DNA from: an uncultured Alteromonadaceae bacterium
Lineage (GTDB): Bacteria > Pseudomonadota > Gammaproteobacteria > Enterobacterales > Alteromonadaceae
Direction: 5' to 3'
Length of the DNA stretch: 64,000 nucleotides
Assembly: GCA_913056495.1 (NCBI GenBank)
Contig: CAJXMO010000014.1
Span: 1-64,000, forward strand
Shown: piece after piece, positions 26,410 to 34,876 of the stretch
Numbering within the stretch: position 1 is the first letter of the stretch
Layout of the letters: each line of letters starts with the position of its first letter
Made by a program: the position numbers and the translations under genes
The notes under the pieces: model-generated
The model's database searches: none
What the model was told of the DNA's origin: nothing
What the model saw: only the letters and a program-made list of their open reading frames with translations

Positions 26410-27762
26410 ATGCATATTCATATTTTAGGTATTTGTGGCACTTTTATGGGTGGCCTAGCGGTATTGGCAAAAGAGTTAGGCTATAAAGTGACTGGCTCTG
26501 ATGCGAATGTTTATCCGCCAATGAGCGATCAGCTAAGCGCGTTAGGGATAGAACTGATGCAAGGCTATAGTGCGGATAACCTGAAAGATGAGCCGGATGT
26601 CGTGGTCATTGGTAATGCACTGTCACGCGGCAATCCGGAAGTTGAAGCAGTACTGGATAAAAATTTACATTATGTTTCTGGCCCTCAGTGGTTATTTGAT
26701 CATGTTTTAAAAGATAAATGGGTGATTGCGGTATCCGGCACTCATGGTAAAACGACAACCACCAGTATGATTGCCTGGATTTTAGAGGCCAATGGATGCA
26801 AACCCGGATTTTTAATTGGTGGTGTTGCGAATAATTTCGGGATATCAGCGCGACTGGGTGACTCTATCTTTTTTGTGATTGAAGCTGATGAATACGACAG
26901 TGCATTTTTTGATAAGCGTAGTAAGTTTGTCCATTATCATCCAAGAACCCTGATTATCAATAATCTTGAATTTGATCATGCTGATATATTTGATGATTTA
27001 GCCGCGATTCAAAAACAGTTCCATCATTTAATCCGAACCGTTCCCGGAAGCGGCTTGATACTTTCACCACAGTCTGAGGCCATTAACGAGGTTCTAAACC
27101 AAGGATGCTGGAGCCAAAGTGCGCGCTTAGCAGATGAACAGGATTGGGATTTTAAACCTGCTAAAGCAGATTACAGCCAAATTGAGGTTTATCATAAAAA
27201 TGAACTAGCCGGGCAGTTAAATTGGTCTTTGTTAGGTGAGCATAATGCACATAACGCGACTATGGCGATTGCTGCTGCTTACCACGTTGGTGTTAAACCT
27301 GAAGATTCGATAAACGCACTGGCTGACTTTGAAAATGTTAAACGCAGGTTAGAGCTTAAAGGGACTGTGAACCAGATTAATCTTTATGATGACTTTGCGC
27401 ATCATCCAACCGCGATTAAAACCACGATTGATGGTTTGCTAAATCATATTCAATCAGGCCGTATTATTGCCGTACTTGAACCCAGATCGAATACCATGAA
27501 AATGGGGGTTCATAAAGCTGAATTGGCTGATTCACTGGCTCAGGCGGATAAAGTTTTTATGTTGCAACCGGATAATATTCAATGGCAACTAGCTGATATT
27601 ATGACAGCCAGTGAATTAGATTATGCGATAGCGACGGATTTGTCAGAATTGGTTGATGAAATTGTAGCCTGCGCTGAACCGGGCGATCATATACTGGTCA
27701 TGAGCAATGGTGGTTTTGGCGGAATTCATCAAAAACTATTAGATAAACTGGCGAGTAATTAA
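26410..27762 (+). CDS. mpl: UDP-MurNAc:L-Ala-gamma-D-Glu-meso-DAP ligase
   Basis: 450 residues. Mpl reattaches the recycled murein tripeptide to UDP-N-acetylmuramate, a step of cell-wall recycling in the cytosol. Walker A GTHGKTTT is at 110-117; the MurC-like Rossmann N-terminus MHIHILGICGTFMGGLAVLA, the DDFAHHPTAI motif near 325 and the NAHNATMA motif near 280 are as in Mur ligases. It lies 3 bases before ubiX, as in several gammaproteobacteria. Full length. Confidence 0.96.
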   Translation: MHIHILGICGTFMGGLAVLAKELGYKVTGSDANVYPPMSDQLSALGIELMQGYSADNLKDEPDVVVIGNALSRGNPEVEAVLDKNLHYVSGPQWLFDHVLKDKWVIAVSGTHGKTTTTSMIAWILEANGCKPGFLIGGVANNFGISARLGDSIFFVIEADEYDSAFFDKRSKFVHYHPRTLIINNLEFDHADIFDDLAAIQKQFHHLIRTVPGSGLILSPQSEAINEVLNQGCWSQSARLADEQDWDFKPAKADYSQIEVYHKNELAGQLNWSLLGEHNAHNATMAIAAAYHVGVKPEDSINALADFENVKRRLELKGTVNQINLYDDFAHHPTAIKTTIDGLLNHIQSGRIIAVLEPRSNTMKMGVHKAELADSLAQADKVFMLQPDNIQWQLADIMTASELDYAIATDLSELVDEIVACAEPGDHILVMSNGGFGGIHQKLLDKLASN

Positions 27763-27765
27763 TAA

Positions 27766-28398
27766 ATGAGTCAACCCATTGAATATTCAGGTGAAGTCAC
27801 ACTGGCAATGACAGGTGCCTCTGGGATGCCATATGCAATCAATTTGTTAAATGCTTTGGTTCAGTCAAATCATAAAGTACATTTACTGATATCGTCAGCG
27901 GCACTTGTGGTGCTCAATACGGAAAGTGGACTTAAGGTTCCGGCAAAACCGGATATTGCTCAGCGCTTTTTTACTGAATTAACACAGGCTAAACCGGAAC
28001 AAATTGCCTGTTATGGTAAAGATGAGTGGTTTTCTCCGGTTGCATCCGGGTCGGCGGCCCCCAAAAAAATGGTTATCTGCCCGGCCAGTATGGGGACAGT
28101 TTCCGCTATTGCAAATGGTGCCAGTGATAATTTAATTGAAAGAGCAGCAGATGTTGTTATCAAAGAACGTGGGCAATTAATTATTCTGCCAAGAGAAATG
28201 CCCTTTTCGCCTATCCACCTTGATAATTTAAGTAAACTATCCCATATAGGTGTGACTATCATGCCGGCCTGCCCGGGATTTTATCATCAACCTCAGTCTA
28301 TTGATGACTTAGTGAATTTTGTGGTGGCCAGGATCCTCGATCATCTTGAAATCAAACAGGCGTTGGTTGAACCCTGGGGCTACCAACAGACACGTTAG
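27766..28398 (+). CDS. ubiX: Flavin prenyltransferase UbiX
   Basis: 210 residues. UbiX attaches a dimethylallyl group to FMN, making the prenylated cofactor of the UbiD decarboxylase in ubiquinone synthesis. The FMN-binding [12 protein letters not shown] lies near 17-28, [20 protein letters not shown] near 103-122 and the prenyl site motif [15 protein letters not shown] near 144-158 are characteristic. Overlap-close to mpl and 20 bases before the ABC transporter pair, so possibly one transcript. Confidence 0.96.
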   Translation: MSQPIEYSGEVTLAMTGASGMPYAINLLNALVQSNHKVHLLISSAALVVLNTESGLKVPAKPDIAQRFFTELTQAKPEQIACYGKDEWFSPVASGSAAPKKMVICPASMGTVSAIANGASDNLIERAADVVIKERGQLIILPREMPFSPIHLDNLSKLSHIGVTIMPACPGFYHQPQSIDDLVNFVVARILDHLEIKQALVEPWGYQQTR

Positions 28399-28418
28399 AT
28401 TAAACAATTAGGTTATTC

Positions 28419-29339
28419 ATGCACGCTTTAGAGATTCAGAATTTAAAAAAAGTATATAAGGGTGGCGTTGAAGCCCTTAAAGGAATTGATTTAACCGTAG
28501 AGCAAGGCGATTTTTTTGCTTTATTAGGGCCAAACGGCGCGGGTAAATCGACTACGATCGGAATTTTAAGTTCACTAGTTAATAAAACGAGTGGCCAAGT
28601 AAAAATTTTTGGTCACAGTATAGATAATGAATTAGAGCTGGCTAAAGCCCATATTGGCTTGGTTCCGCAGGAATTCAATTTTAACCAGTTTGAAACAGTA
28701 CAGCAAATAGTCGTCAACCAAGCCGGGTATTATGGCGTTAAACGTAAAGAAGCAATCGCTCGCAGTGAAACTTATCTGAAACAAACCGATTTATGGGAAA
28801 AGCGTAATACACCGGCTCGAAATCTGTCAGGTGGAATGAAGCGTCGTCTGATGATTGCCCGCGCTATGATGCATGAACCCAAGTTACTGATTTTAGATGA
28901 GCCGACAGCCGGTGTAGATATAGAAATCCGCCGCTCTATGTGGCAATTTCTGCAGCAAATTAATCGTCAGGGTGTGACGATTATTTTAACAACTCATTAT
29001 CTCGAAGAAGCTGAAAGCCTGTGTCGCAACATCGCTATCATAGACAAAGGCAGTATTATTGAAAACACCAGTATGAAAGCCTTGCTGAGTAAACTTAATG
29101 TTGAAACTTTCATATTAGATTTAGCGCAGGATTACCCTGATATACAGTTAAGTCAGGTTGAATTTGAACAGACAGATCCGCATACATTACAGATTCAAAT
29201 TGATAAAAATGAGTCATTAAATCAGGTATTCGAACAGCTTTCGACGCAAGGTGTTCAGGTGAAAAGTATGAGAAATAAAGCCAACCGTCTCGAAGAGTTA
29301 TTTGTCAGATTAGTAGAAGCAGGTAGAGCTGAATCATGA
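28419..29339 (+). CDS. yadG: ABC transporter ATP-binding protein (YadG-like)
   Basis: 306 residues. Walker A GPNGAGKST at 37-45, signature LSGGMKRRL near 137, Walker B LLILDEPTAGVD near 155-166 and switch His in TTHYLEEAE. The Ala/Glu-rich C-terminal 80 residues resemble the DrrA/YadG type of ABC-2 exporters. It overlaps the permease gene by 4 bases. The substrate is unknown. As in E. coli yadGH the pair forms a two-component exporter in the inner membrane. Confidence 0.9.
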   Translation: MHALEIQNLKKVYKGGVEALKGIDLTVEQGDFFALLGPNGAGKSTTIGILSSLVNKTSGQVKIFGHSIDNELELAKAHIGLVPQEFNFNQFETVQQIVVNQAGYYGVKRKEAIARSETYLKQTDLWEKRNTPARNLSGGMKRRLMIARAMMHEPKLLILDEPTAGVDIEIRRSMWQFLQQINRQGVTIILTTHYLEEAESLCRNIAIIDKGSIIENTSMKALLSKLNVETFILDLAQDYPDIQLSQVEFEQTDPHTLQIQIDKNESLNQVFEQLSTQGVQVKSMRNKANRLEELFVRLVEAGRAES

Positions 29340-30106
29340 AATCAAGTTATTTAATTGCGCTAAACAGTATTTTATATAAAGAGTGTAACCGTTTTTTACG
29401 TATCTGGGTACAGACATTGGTGCCGCCTGCTATAACGATGACGTTATATTTTGTTGTATTTGGGAGCTTAATTGGTCAGCGCGTTGGTGAAGTTAACGGA
29501 TTCAGTTATGTTGAGTTTATGATGCCGGGTCTGATTATGCTTTCGGTGATTAATAATGCTTATGCAAACGTATCCTCTTCATTTTTCAGTGCTAAATTTC
29601 AGCGCAATGTTGAAGAGCTGTTGGTTGCCCCTGTGCCTACATTAGTGATTGTGGCAGGTTACGTATTGGGTGGTGTCGCCCGCGCTATTATTGTCGGTGC
29701 TATGGTGACTGTGGTGGCATTATTTTTTGTTGATATTCAGGTGCACAACTGGCTGGTGATTATTACCACTTTACTGTTAACGGCAACTTTATTCGCTTTG
29801 GGTGGGCTGATAAATGCTGTATTTGCCAAAACGTTTGATGATGTCAGTATTATTCCGACTTTTGTTTTATCGCCACTGACTTATTTAGGCGGCGTATTTT
29901 TTTCTGTTTCTATGTTGCCTGAATTCTGGCAGACCGTAAGTCAGCTTAATCCCATTATTTATATGGTTAACGCCTTTCGATTTGGATTTTTGGGCAGCAG
30001 TGATGTGAGTTTATGGACTGCGTATTCAGTCTTGATTTTAGTAACAACTGCCTTATTTATGCTAGCTGTTCGTTTATTGAATAAAGGGGTGGGGATCCGT
30101 CATTAA
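29336..30106 (+). CDS. yadH: ABC-2 type permease (YadH-like)
   Basis: 256 residues with six hydrophobic helices (about 22-48, 58-78, 105-130, 140-160, 170-190, 225-248) and the ABC-2 motif NPIIYMVNAFRFGFLG near 209-224. It forms the membrane half of the YadGH-type exporter. Start overlaps yadG by 4 bases and stop overlaps the TrmB-like gene start by 1 base, so all three are co-translated. Confidence 0.9.
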   Translation: MKSSYLIALNSILYKECNRFLRIWVQTLVPPAITMTLYFVVFGSLIGQRVGEVNGFSYVEFMMPGLIMLSVINNAYANVSSSFFSAKFQRNVEELLVAPVPTLVIVAGYVLGGVARAIIVGAMVTVVALFFVDIQVHNWLVIITTLLLTATLFALGGLINAVFAKTFDDVSIIPTFVLSPLTYLGGVFFSVSMLPEFWQTVSQLNPIIYMVNAFRFGFLGSSDVSLWTAYSVLILVTTALFMLAVRLLNKGVGIRH

Positions 30107-30765
30107 TGGAAGGAAATTCTCGTAGTGTAGACAGTAATCAGGCCGGCATACATGAAGATTTGGACAAAATTGTAAAGCGGCATTTATCCAGCTCTTTTTT
30201 AAAGCCGGTATCTGAACATACAAAAGCTGCTTTTGAACAGGTATCTGAATTTATTCAACAACAAAATAAACCTGTTATTCTGGATGCATGCTGTGGTGTC
30301 GGAGATAGTAGTCGAAACCTAGCGGCTATGAATCCCGGACATACAATCGTCGGGATAGATAAATCAGATGCCCGTATCAGTAAAAACCGGGCTGAAACCT
30401 CAGCTAATATTATTTTATTGCGTGCAGATTTAAATGATTTCTATCGATTAATGGCTGATGCAGTCGAGCAGGGTACAATCGAAATTGAGCAGCATAAGAT
30501 ATTTTATCCAAATCCCTGGCCGAAGTCCGGTCATATCAAACGTCGGTGGCACGGCGCGCCTGTGTTTCCCGATTTGGTTAACATTTGTGCCGATATAGAA
30601 CTCAGATCTAACTGGTCAGTTTATCTGCAGGAATTTCAGTATGCACTTAAATTATTGAATATTGATAGTGAGTTATCTGAAATTGAGGTAGTTCAACCTA
30701 TCACCCCATTTGAAGCCAAATATAGTGCCAGTGGACAGACCATTTACCAATTAAAAACCTGTTAA
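30106..30765 (+). CDS. TrmB-like SAM-dependent methyltransferase
   Basis: 219 residues. The SAM-binding motif LDACCGVGDSSRNLA is at 59-73 and GIDKSD near 83-88. The motif YPNPWPKSGHIKRRW near 128-142 parallels the PDPWPKxxHxKRR signature of TrmB, which methylates G46 of tRNA at N7. It is shorter and more divergent than canonical TrmB and has Cys residues in the SAM loop, so it may be a paralogue with another RNA or small substrate. Its ATG shares one base with the yadH stop. I would not call it trmB without checking for a canonical copy elsewhere. Confidence 0.75.
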   Translation: MEGNSRSVDSNQAGIHEDLDKIVKRHLSSSFLKPVSEHTKAAFEQVSEFIQQQNKPVILDACCGVGDSSRNLAAMNPGHTIVGIDKSDARISKNRAETSANIILLRADLNDFYRLMADAVEQGTIEIEQHKIFYPNPWPKSGHIKRRWHGAPVFPDLVNICADIELRSNWSVYLQEFQYALKLLNIDSELSEIEVVQPITPFEAKYSASGQTIYQLKTC

Positions 30766-30826
30766 GATAATTTGTTGTTTTATATAAATTGACTATAGTT
30801 TTATTATTTGAAAGCGGAGTTATACT

Positions 30827-31615
30827 TTGCCCAAATTTTTGTGGTTATTGTTTGCTATTGTAGCTGTCTGGGTAAAAGGAATATCTGCCAAAGAATTGCA
30901 AATTTTAACGGTCAATGAAGCGCCGGCCAATTACCTTGATAATCAGGGGCAATTGACCGGTTATGTGACTGATATTGTCAGAGCATTGCAAACGCAACTT
31001 AATGACACTACCCCAATTCAGCTAGTTCCGGAAGCCAGAGCTATCTACACTGGCTATAAACACCCAAATATCATCATGTTCAGCTTTTCCCGGATTGCAA
31101 AAAGGGAAAAAGATTTTTATTGGGTAATGCCGGTAATGAAAAAAACCTGGTCGATAATTTATTTAAGTCAGTCCGATATTCATCCAACGTCTTTAAATTC
31201 ACTTAAAGCCTTATCCGGCATCGGGGTTGTTCGCGGAGATGTTCGCCAGCTTTGGCTTAAACAAAAAGGGTTTTTAAATCTTCAGCCAGTTACCAGCCAT
31301 GAACAAAATTTGAAACGTTTAATCGCTGGCCGAGTTCCAGCTATTGCTTATGAAAATAGTGCCTTGATTCAAATCAGTCAGAATTTAAATATTAATGCTA
31401 AGTCGTTTAAATCATTTCCTTTTTATGAATCTGTACTATATTTGATTATGTCAAAGCCAAATACGGACACTGGCATTTTATACCGCTGGAAATTAGCGGC
31501 TGAACAGCTTAAAGCGTCCGGCCAACTAGAAGCCATATCTCAAAAATGGAAACGCTTTTTAGAGCAAGAGTTTTCGGTCTCCAGCAAAATAGAAGATGAT
31601 ATTTTGGTCCTGTAA
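30827..31615 (+). CDS. Periplasmic solute-binding protein (SBP_bac_3-like)
   Basis: 262 residues from a TTG start supported by GGAG 9 bases upstream. Residues 1-21 are a signal peptide (PKFLWLLFAIVAVWVKGISA). The mature part has the family 3 binding-protein pattern ILTVNEAPANYLDNQGQLTGYVTDIVRAL near 24-52 and a two-lobe size; such stand-alone proteins bind amino acids or other small solutes and are common in Alteromonadales. No permease or ATPase is next to it; an MCP gene follows 27 bases later. It may deliver a ligand to that receptor, which is inference. Ligand is unknown. Confidence 0.8.
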   Translation: MPKFLWLLFAIVAVWVKGISAKELQILTVNEAPANYLDNQGQLTGYVTDIVRALQTQLNDTTPIQLVPEARAIYTGYKHPNIIMFSFSRIAKREKDFYWVMPVMKKTWSIIYLSQSDIHPTSLNSLKALSGIGVVRGDVRQLWLKQKGFLNLQPVTSHEQNLKRLIAGRVPAIAYENSALIQISQNLNINAKSFKSFPFYESVLYLIMSKPNTDTGILYRWKLAAEQLKASGQLEAISQKWKRFLEQEFSVSSKIEDDILVL

Positions 31616-31642
31616 TTAATTTATTTATATAGAGAGCTTGTT

Positions 31643-33259
31643 ATGAATTTTCAACGAATCAGGGTTAAAAGTTCTGTGCCAATCGCAGTATTAGCTATTG
31701 CCGTTGTTGTAACGTTTTTTTCCTTTTCTCACCTTTTAAAGCTTCAGGATGAAGCTTTAGTCGCTCAATCTCAAAAGTTTTTAAAAGCAATTGCTGTTGT
31801 TTTAAATGCTGACCGGGATTTGTATCAGGCACAACTTGCACAAACACAATTATTGGCACAAAGCTCAGACAGAAATGCGGCCAGAAATGACTTGGATGAA
31901 AATGCTGAACAGGTCAGAGAACGTTTTAGTTTATATCGTAAATATCTAGCCGATTATCCGGATGTGACTTCTAGATTCTCACGGTTTGATCAGGCATTTG
32001 ATGCATGGAAACAGGCATCGGATGAATTAGTTGAACTGAGTTCATCTCAACAAAATAATCTGGCACAGGCCATTGCTAAGGCACAAACAAATTTTGATGC
32101 GCTCAGAGACGTTTTAGACAAAGCGGGGGAAGCGGCAGAAGCAAAATCAATTGAAGTTCAAAAGCAGCTTGAAGCCGATATTTCAGCTTTTAAAAATACA
32201 GCTATTATTATGTTATTGATTGTTTTAGCGGTTGCTGGATGGTTTAGTTATAAAATTCCTAAGGTGTTAACCGAACAAATTAATTATTTAACACAGCGGG
32301 TACACGAAATCGCATCGGGCGAAGGGGATTTAACTGCCCGGATTGATGTGGCGACTAATGATGAATTTGGGGACTTGGCCAAAGAGTTTAATCGATTTGT
32401 GGAAAGCTTAAGAGAACTTATCCGCGCCGTATTAGACCAATCATCTGATTTAACCAACCTGACAGCAACCTTGACGGAATCTTCTGAGCAAACCCGAAGT
32501 ATCACAAGTACTATTAATCAGGCGTCTGATTCTATTGTCAGCGCTGTGCATGAGATGAATCTATCGAATAAGCAGATGGCCGAAGTCGCCAATGGTACAG
32601 CGACTGAAGCTGATACATCCAGTAGCATGGCACAACAAGGCATTAAAGTTGTTGAGCAGTCAAATGAATCTATCAGTCATTTATCTGTCAATATGGATAC
32701 TGCACTGCAAAGTTCTGCTGAATTACAAAAAAGCTCTGAAAATATTGCTTCTGTTTTAGATGTTATTCGTGGCATAGCAGAGCAGACTAATTTGTTAGCC
32801 TTAAATGCAGCGATTGAAGCGGCAAGAGCGGGTGAGCAGGGACGTGGATTTGCTGTCGTGGCTGATGAAGTCAGAACTCTGGCGACCAGAACACAGGAAA
32901 GCACAAATCACATTCATAGTATGATTGAGCAACTAACGGCCAGTGTAAATGAATCTGCTCATTCAATTGCACAAGGCAAACAAAATGCTGACTCAGCGGT
33001 TGAAATTTTCCATCAAGCGAATGAAGTATTCAATACCTTACTGGAATCTTCGGTTCGGCTCAATGATATGTCGACTCAAACAGCGCAGGCAACCGAAGAA
33101 CAATCGGCTGTTTCGGATGAAATTAGTCAGAACCTGTTTTCGTTAAATGAGCAGACTAACTCGGCAACGAGTATTGCTGAATCAAGTGAGCAGCTGGCCA
33201 GTCAGATTAGAAATCTGGCCAATAACTTGTCAGATTTAGTCGGGCGATTTAAGGTTTAA
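31643..33259 (+). CDS. Methyl-accepting chemotaxis protein
   Basis: 538 residues. TM1 at about 10-30, periplasmic four-helix-type sensor about 31-185, TM2 about 186-206, HAMP about 207-260, and the signalling domain with the invariant tip [20 protein letters not shown] near 378-397. No C-terminal NWETF-like CheR pentapeptide is seen. It is 27 bases after the solute-binding gene. It should feed the CheA/CheW array encoded at 43-50 kb. Confidence 0.94.
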   Translation: MNFQRIRVKSSVPIAVLAIAVVVTFFSFSHLLKLQDEALVAQSQKFLKAIAVVLNADRDLYQAQLAQTQLLAQSSDRNAARNDLDENAEQVRERFSLYRKYLADYPDVTSRFSRFDQAFDAWKQASDELVELSSSQQNNLAQAIAKAQTNFDALRDVLDKAGEAAEAKSIEVQKQLEADISAFKNTAIIMLLIVLAVAGWFSYKIPKVLTEQINYLTQRVHEIASGEGDLTARIDVATNDEFGDLAKEFNRFVESLRELIRAVLDQSSDLTNLTATLTESSEQTRSITSTINQASDSIVSAVHEMNLSNKQMAEVANGTATEADTSSSMAQQGIKVVEQSNESISHLSVNMDTALQSSAELQKSSENIASVLDVIRGIAEQTNLLALNAAIEAARAGEQGRGFAVVADEVRTLATRTQESTNHIHSMIEQLTASVNESAHSIAQGKQNADSAVEIFHQANEVFNTLLESSVRLNDMSTQTAQATEEQSAVSDEISQNLFSLNEQTNSATSIAESSEQLASQIRNLANNLSDLVGRFKV

Positions 33260-33300
33260 ATCGCTAATTAACACTTGTTTAATGATCTAAGGAAACGAAT

Positions 33301-33834
33301 ATGGCGCATCAGAGTGCAATTTTTGCAGCTGGTTGTTTTTGGTGTATTGAGTCTTCATTTAACCGTCTTGCCGGTGTGCAAAAGGCGGTTTCAGGTTATT
33401 GTGGCGGTCAACAGGATGATGCCGATTATCGAAGTGTGTGCTCGGGCTTGACTGACCATGCAGAAGCCGTATTAGTGGAATTTGATGACTCTATTATCAG
33501 TTATCAGACTTTGCTGGATATTTTTTTCTTTTTACATGATCCCACACAATTGAATCGCCAAGGCAATGACATTGGCCGTCAGTATAGAAGTGCTATTTTT
33601 TATTTGTCGGAACCACAAAAAAAGCAAGCTCAATTGAAAATAGATGAGCTTGAAAAATCCGGTTTATACCAACAGAAAATTGTCACTGAACTTGCACCTG
33701 CCGAGCCGTTTTATCCGGCAGAAGACTATCATCAAGGTTATTTTGATAACAATCAGAATCAGGCCTACTGCCAGATTCTGATTGCGCCTAAAATGAAAAA
33801 ATTTAGTGAGCAATTTTCTGAATTGCTCAAATAA
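33301..33834 (+). CDS. msrA: Peptide methionine sulfoxide reductase A
   Basis: 177 residues. It reduces the S epimer of methionine sulfoxide. The active-site motif GCFWC is at 11-15 (catalytic C12); GDIGRQYRSAIFY near 81-97 and AEDYHQGYFD near 140-149 are standard. It follows the MCP gene by 41 bases with AAGGAAACG before ATG, and converges with the channel gene. A short hairpin in its last codons may help terminate. Confidence 0.96.
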   Translation: MAHQSAIFAAGCFWCIESSFNRLAGVQKAVSGYCGGQQDDADYRSVCSGLTDHAEAVLVEFDDSIISYQTLLDIFFFLHDPTQLNRQGNDIGRQYRSAIFYLSEPQKKQAQLKIDELEKSGLYQQKIVTELAPAEPFYPAEDYHQGYFDNNQNQAYCQILIAPKMKKFSEQFSELLK

Positions 33835-33843
33835 CCAAAACGG

Positions 33844-34833
33844 TTAGCGCGTCATTTTTTTCACAAATACCAGAACAAATAAGGCCATACTAAAGCTGCC
33901 AATAAAAGCCTCTACTGCTGTAATAAACCGACTTATTCCAATTGGCGTAACATCTTCAAAACCCAGGGTTGTAAACGAGGTTACGCTAAAATACAGGGCT
34001 GTAAAAAAATGCTTTGTATTCTCGCTTAGGGAGTTTCTGCTACTGAATTGAATAACATCGTTTCCTTGCGTTAAGCCAAATAAAAAGTAGCCAAATGCTG
34101 AAAATAGAATTAGTAATAGTGAAAAAATGATAATATTGACCGGCTTTTCACCATATCCGCAAAACAGATCTAGCAGCTTGGAGGTTATTCTTTCTCTGGA
34201 GAAATGTGGCAGCTGTTTTCTGCGCATGGTTGTTTCTTTATACATACACTGGCTGGCTAAATCTAAAATCCCCTGGTTTTCCGCCGCTTTTCTCAAGTCA
34301 CGGTAAATTTGCTCCGCCTGCAGGTAAAGGTCCTTCGCTTTGTAAAACTCTTTTTGCTGATCCAGTGTATTGGCCAGTGTTTCCTGATTGACCAGTTTAC
34401 CAATCTGGATATTATCAATTTTGGTATTGGTTAACTTGATGCCTAATAAATTAGCTTGCTCAAGATTGGCGCAATGAAGATTGGCATCGGTGAAATTCGC
34501 TTTAATCAAGCAAGCATGATTAAACTTAATACTGAACAGGTGTGACTGGCTCAGATTGGCGCGGTATAGATTGGAGTGGGAAAAATCATAACCTGTATTA
34601 CTGTTTTTTTTGACCAGATTAATTCCACTCAGGTTGGCATATTTTAGCTGAAGACCCTGTGTAATACCGCCTTTAGCAACATATCGCTCAAGCTTATCAG
34701 CGAGTTCCATACCGGTTTTATCAAAATTAGGGTCATGCCAGAAACAGTAACCGTTACCCATATCGATTTCGTTGCAATATTGGCCGGCACTGGAGCAAAA
34801 CTGGCAGTTTGATTGTTTTTCGTTTTCTTGCAT
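33844..34833 (-). CDS. Pentapeptide-repeat two-helix ion channel
   Basis: 329 residues. N-terminus: cysteine/histidine cluster C10, C13, C20, C30, H33 in a pattern that could bind a metal. Residues 60-145 are pentapeptide repeats (A[NDS]L.. units such as ANLSQ, ANFTD, ANLHC, ANLEQ). Residues 150-210 form a helical linker. The C-terminus is an Ion_trans_2-type pore: TM1 about 233-253, pore helix, filter TLGFED at 289-294 and TM2 about 302-325. The usual potassium filter is T-x-G-[YF]-G-D; here the second Gly is Glu. It follows the receiver-TPR gene by 43 bases on the same strand, probably one operon. Selectivity cannot be predicted. Confidence 0.85.
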   Translation of the reverse strand: MQENEKQSNCQFCSSAGQYCNEIDMGNGYCFWHDPNFDKTGMELADKLERYVAKGGITQGLQLKYANLSGINLVKKNSNTGYDFSHSNLYRANLSQSHLFSIKFNHACLIKANFTDANLHCANLEQANLLGIKLTNTKIDNIQIGKLVNQETLANTLDQQKEFYKAKDLYLQAEQIYRDLRKAAENQGILDLASQCMYKETTMRRKQLPHFSRERITSKLLDLFCGYGEKPVNIIIFSLLLILFSAFGYFLFGLTQGNDVIQFSSRNSLSENTKHFFTALYFSVTSFTTLGFEDVTPIGISRFITAVEAFIGSFSMALFVLVFVKKMTR

Positions 34834-34876
34834 AAGACAGTCTGCTTACTAGAAATGAATAACTCAAGTATAGGCA

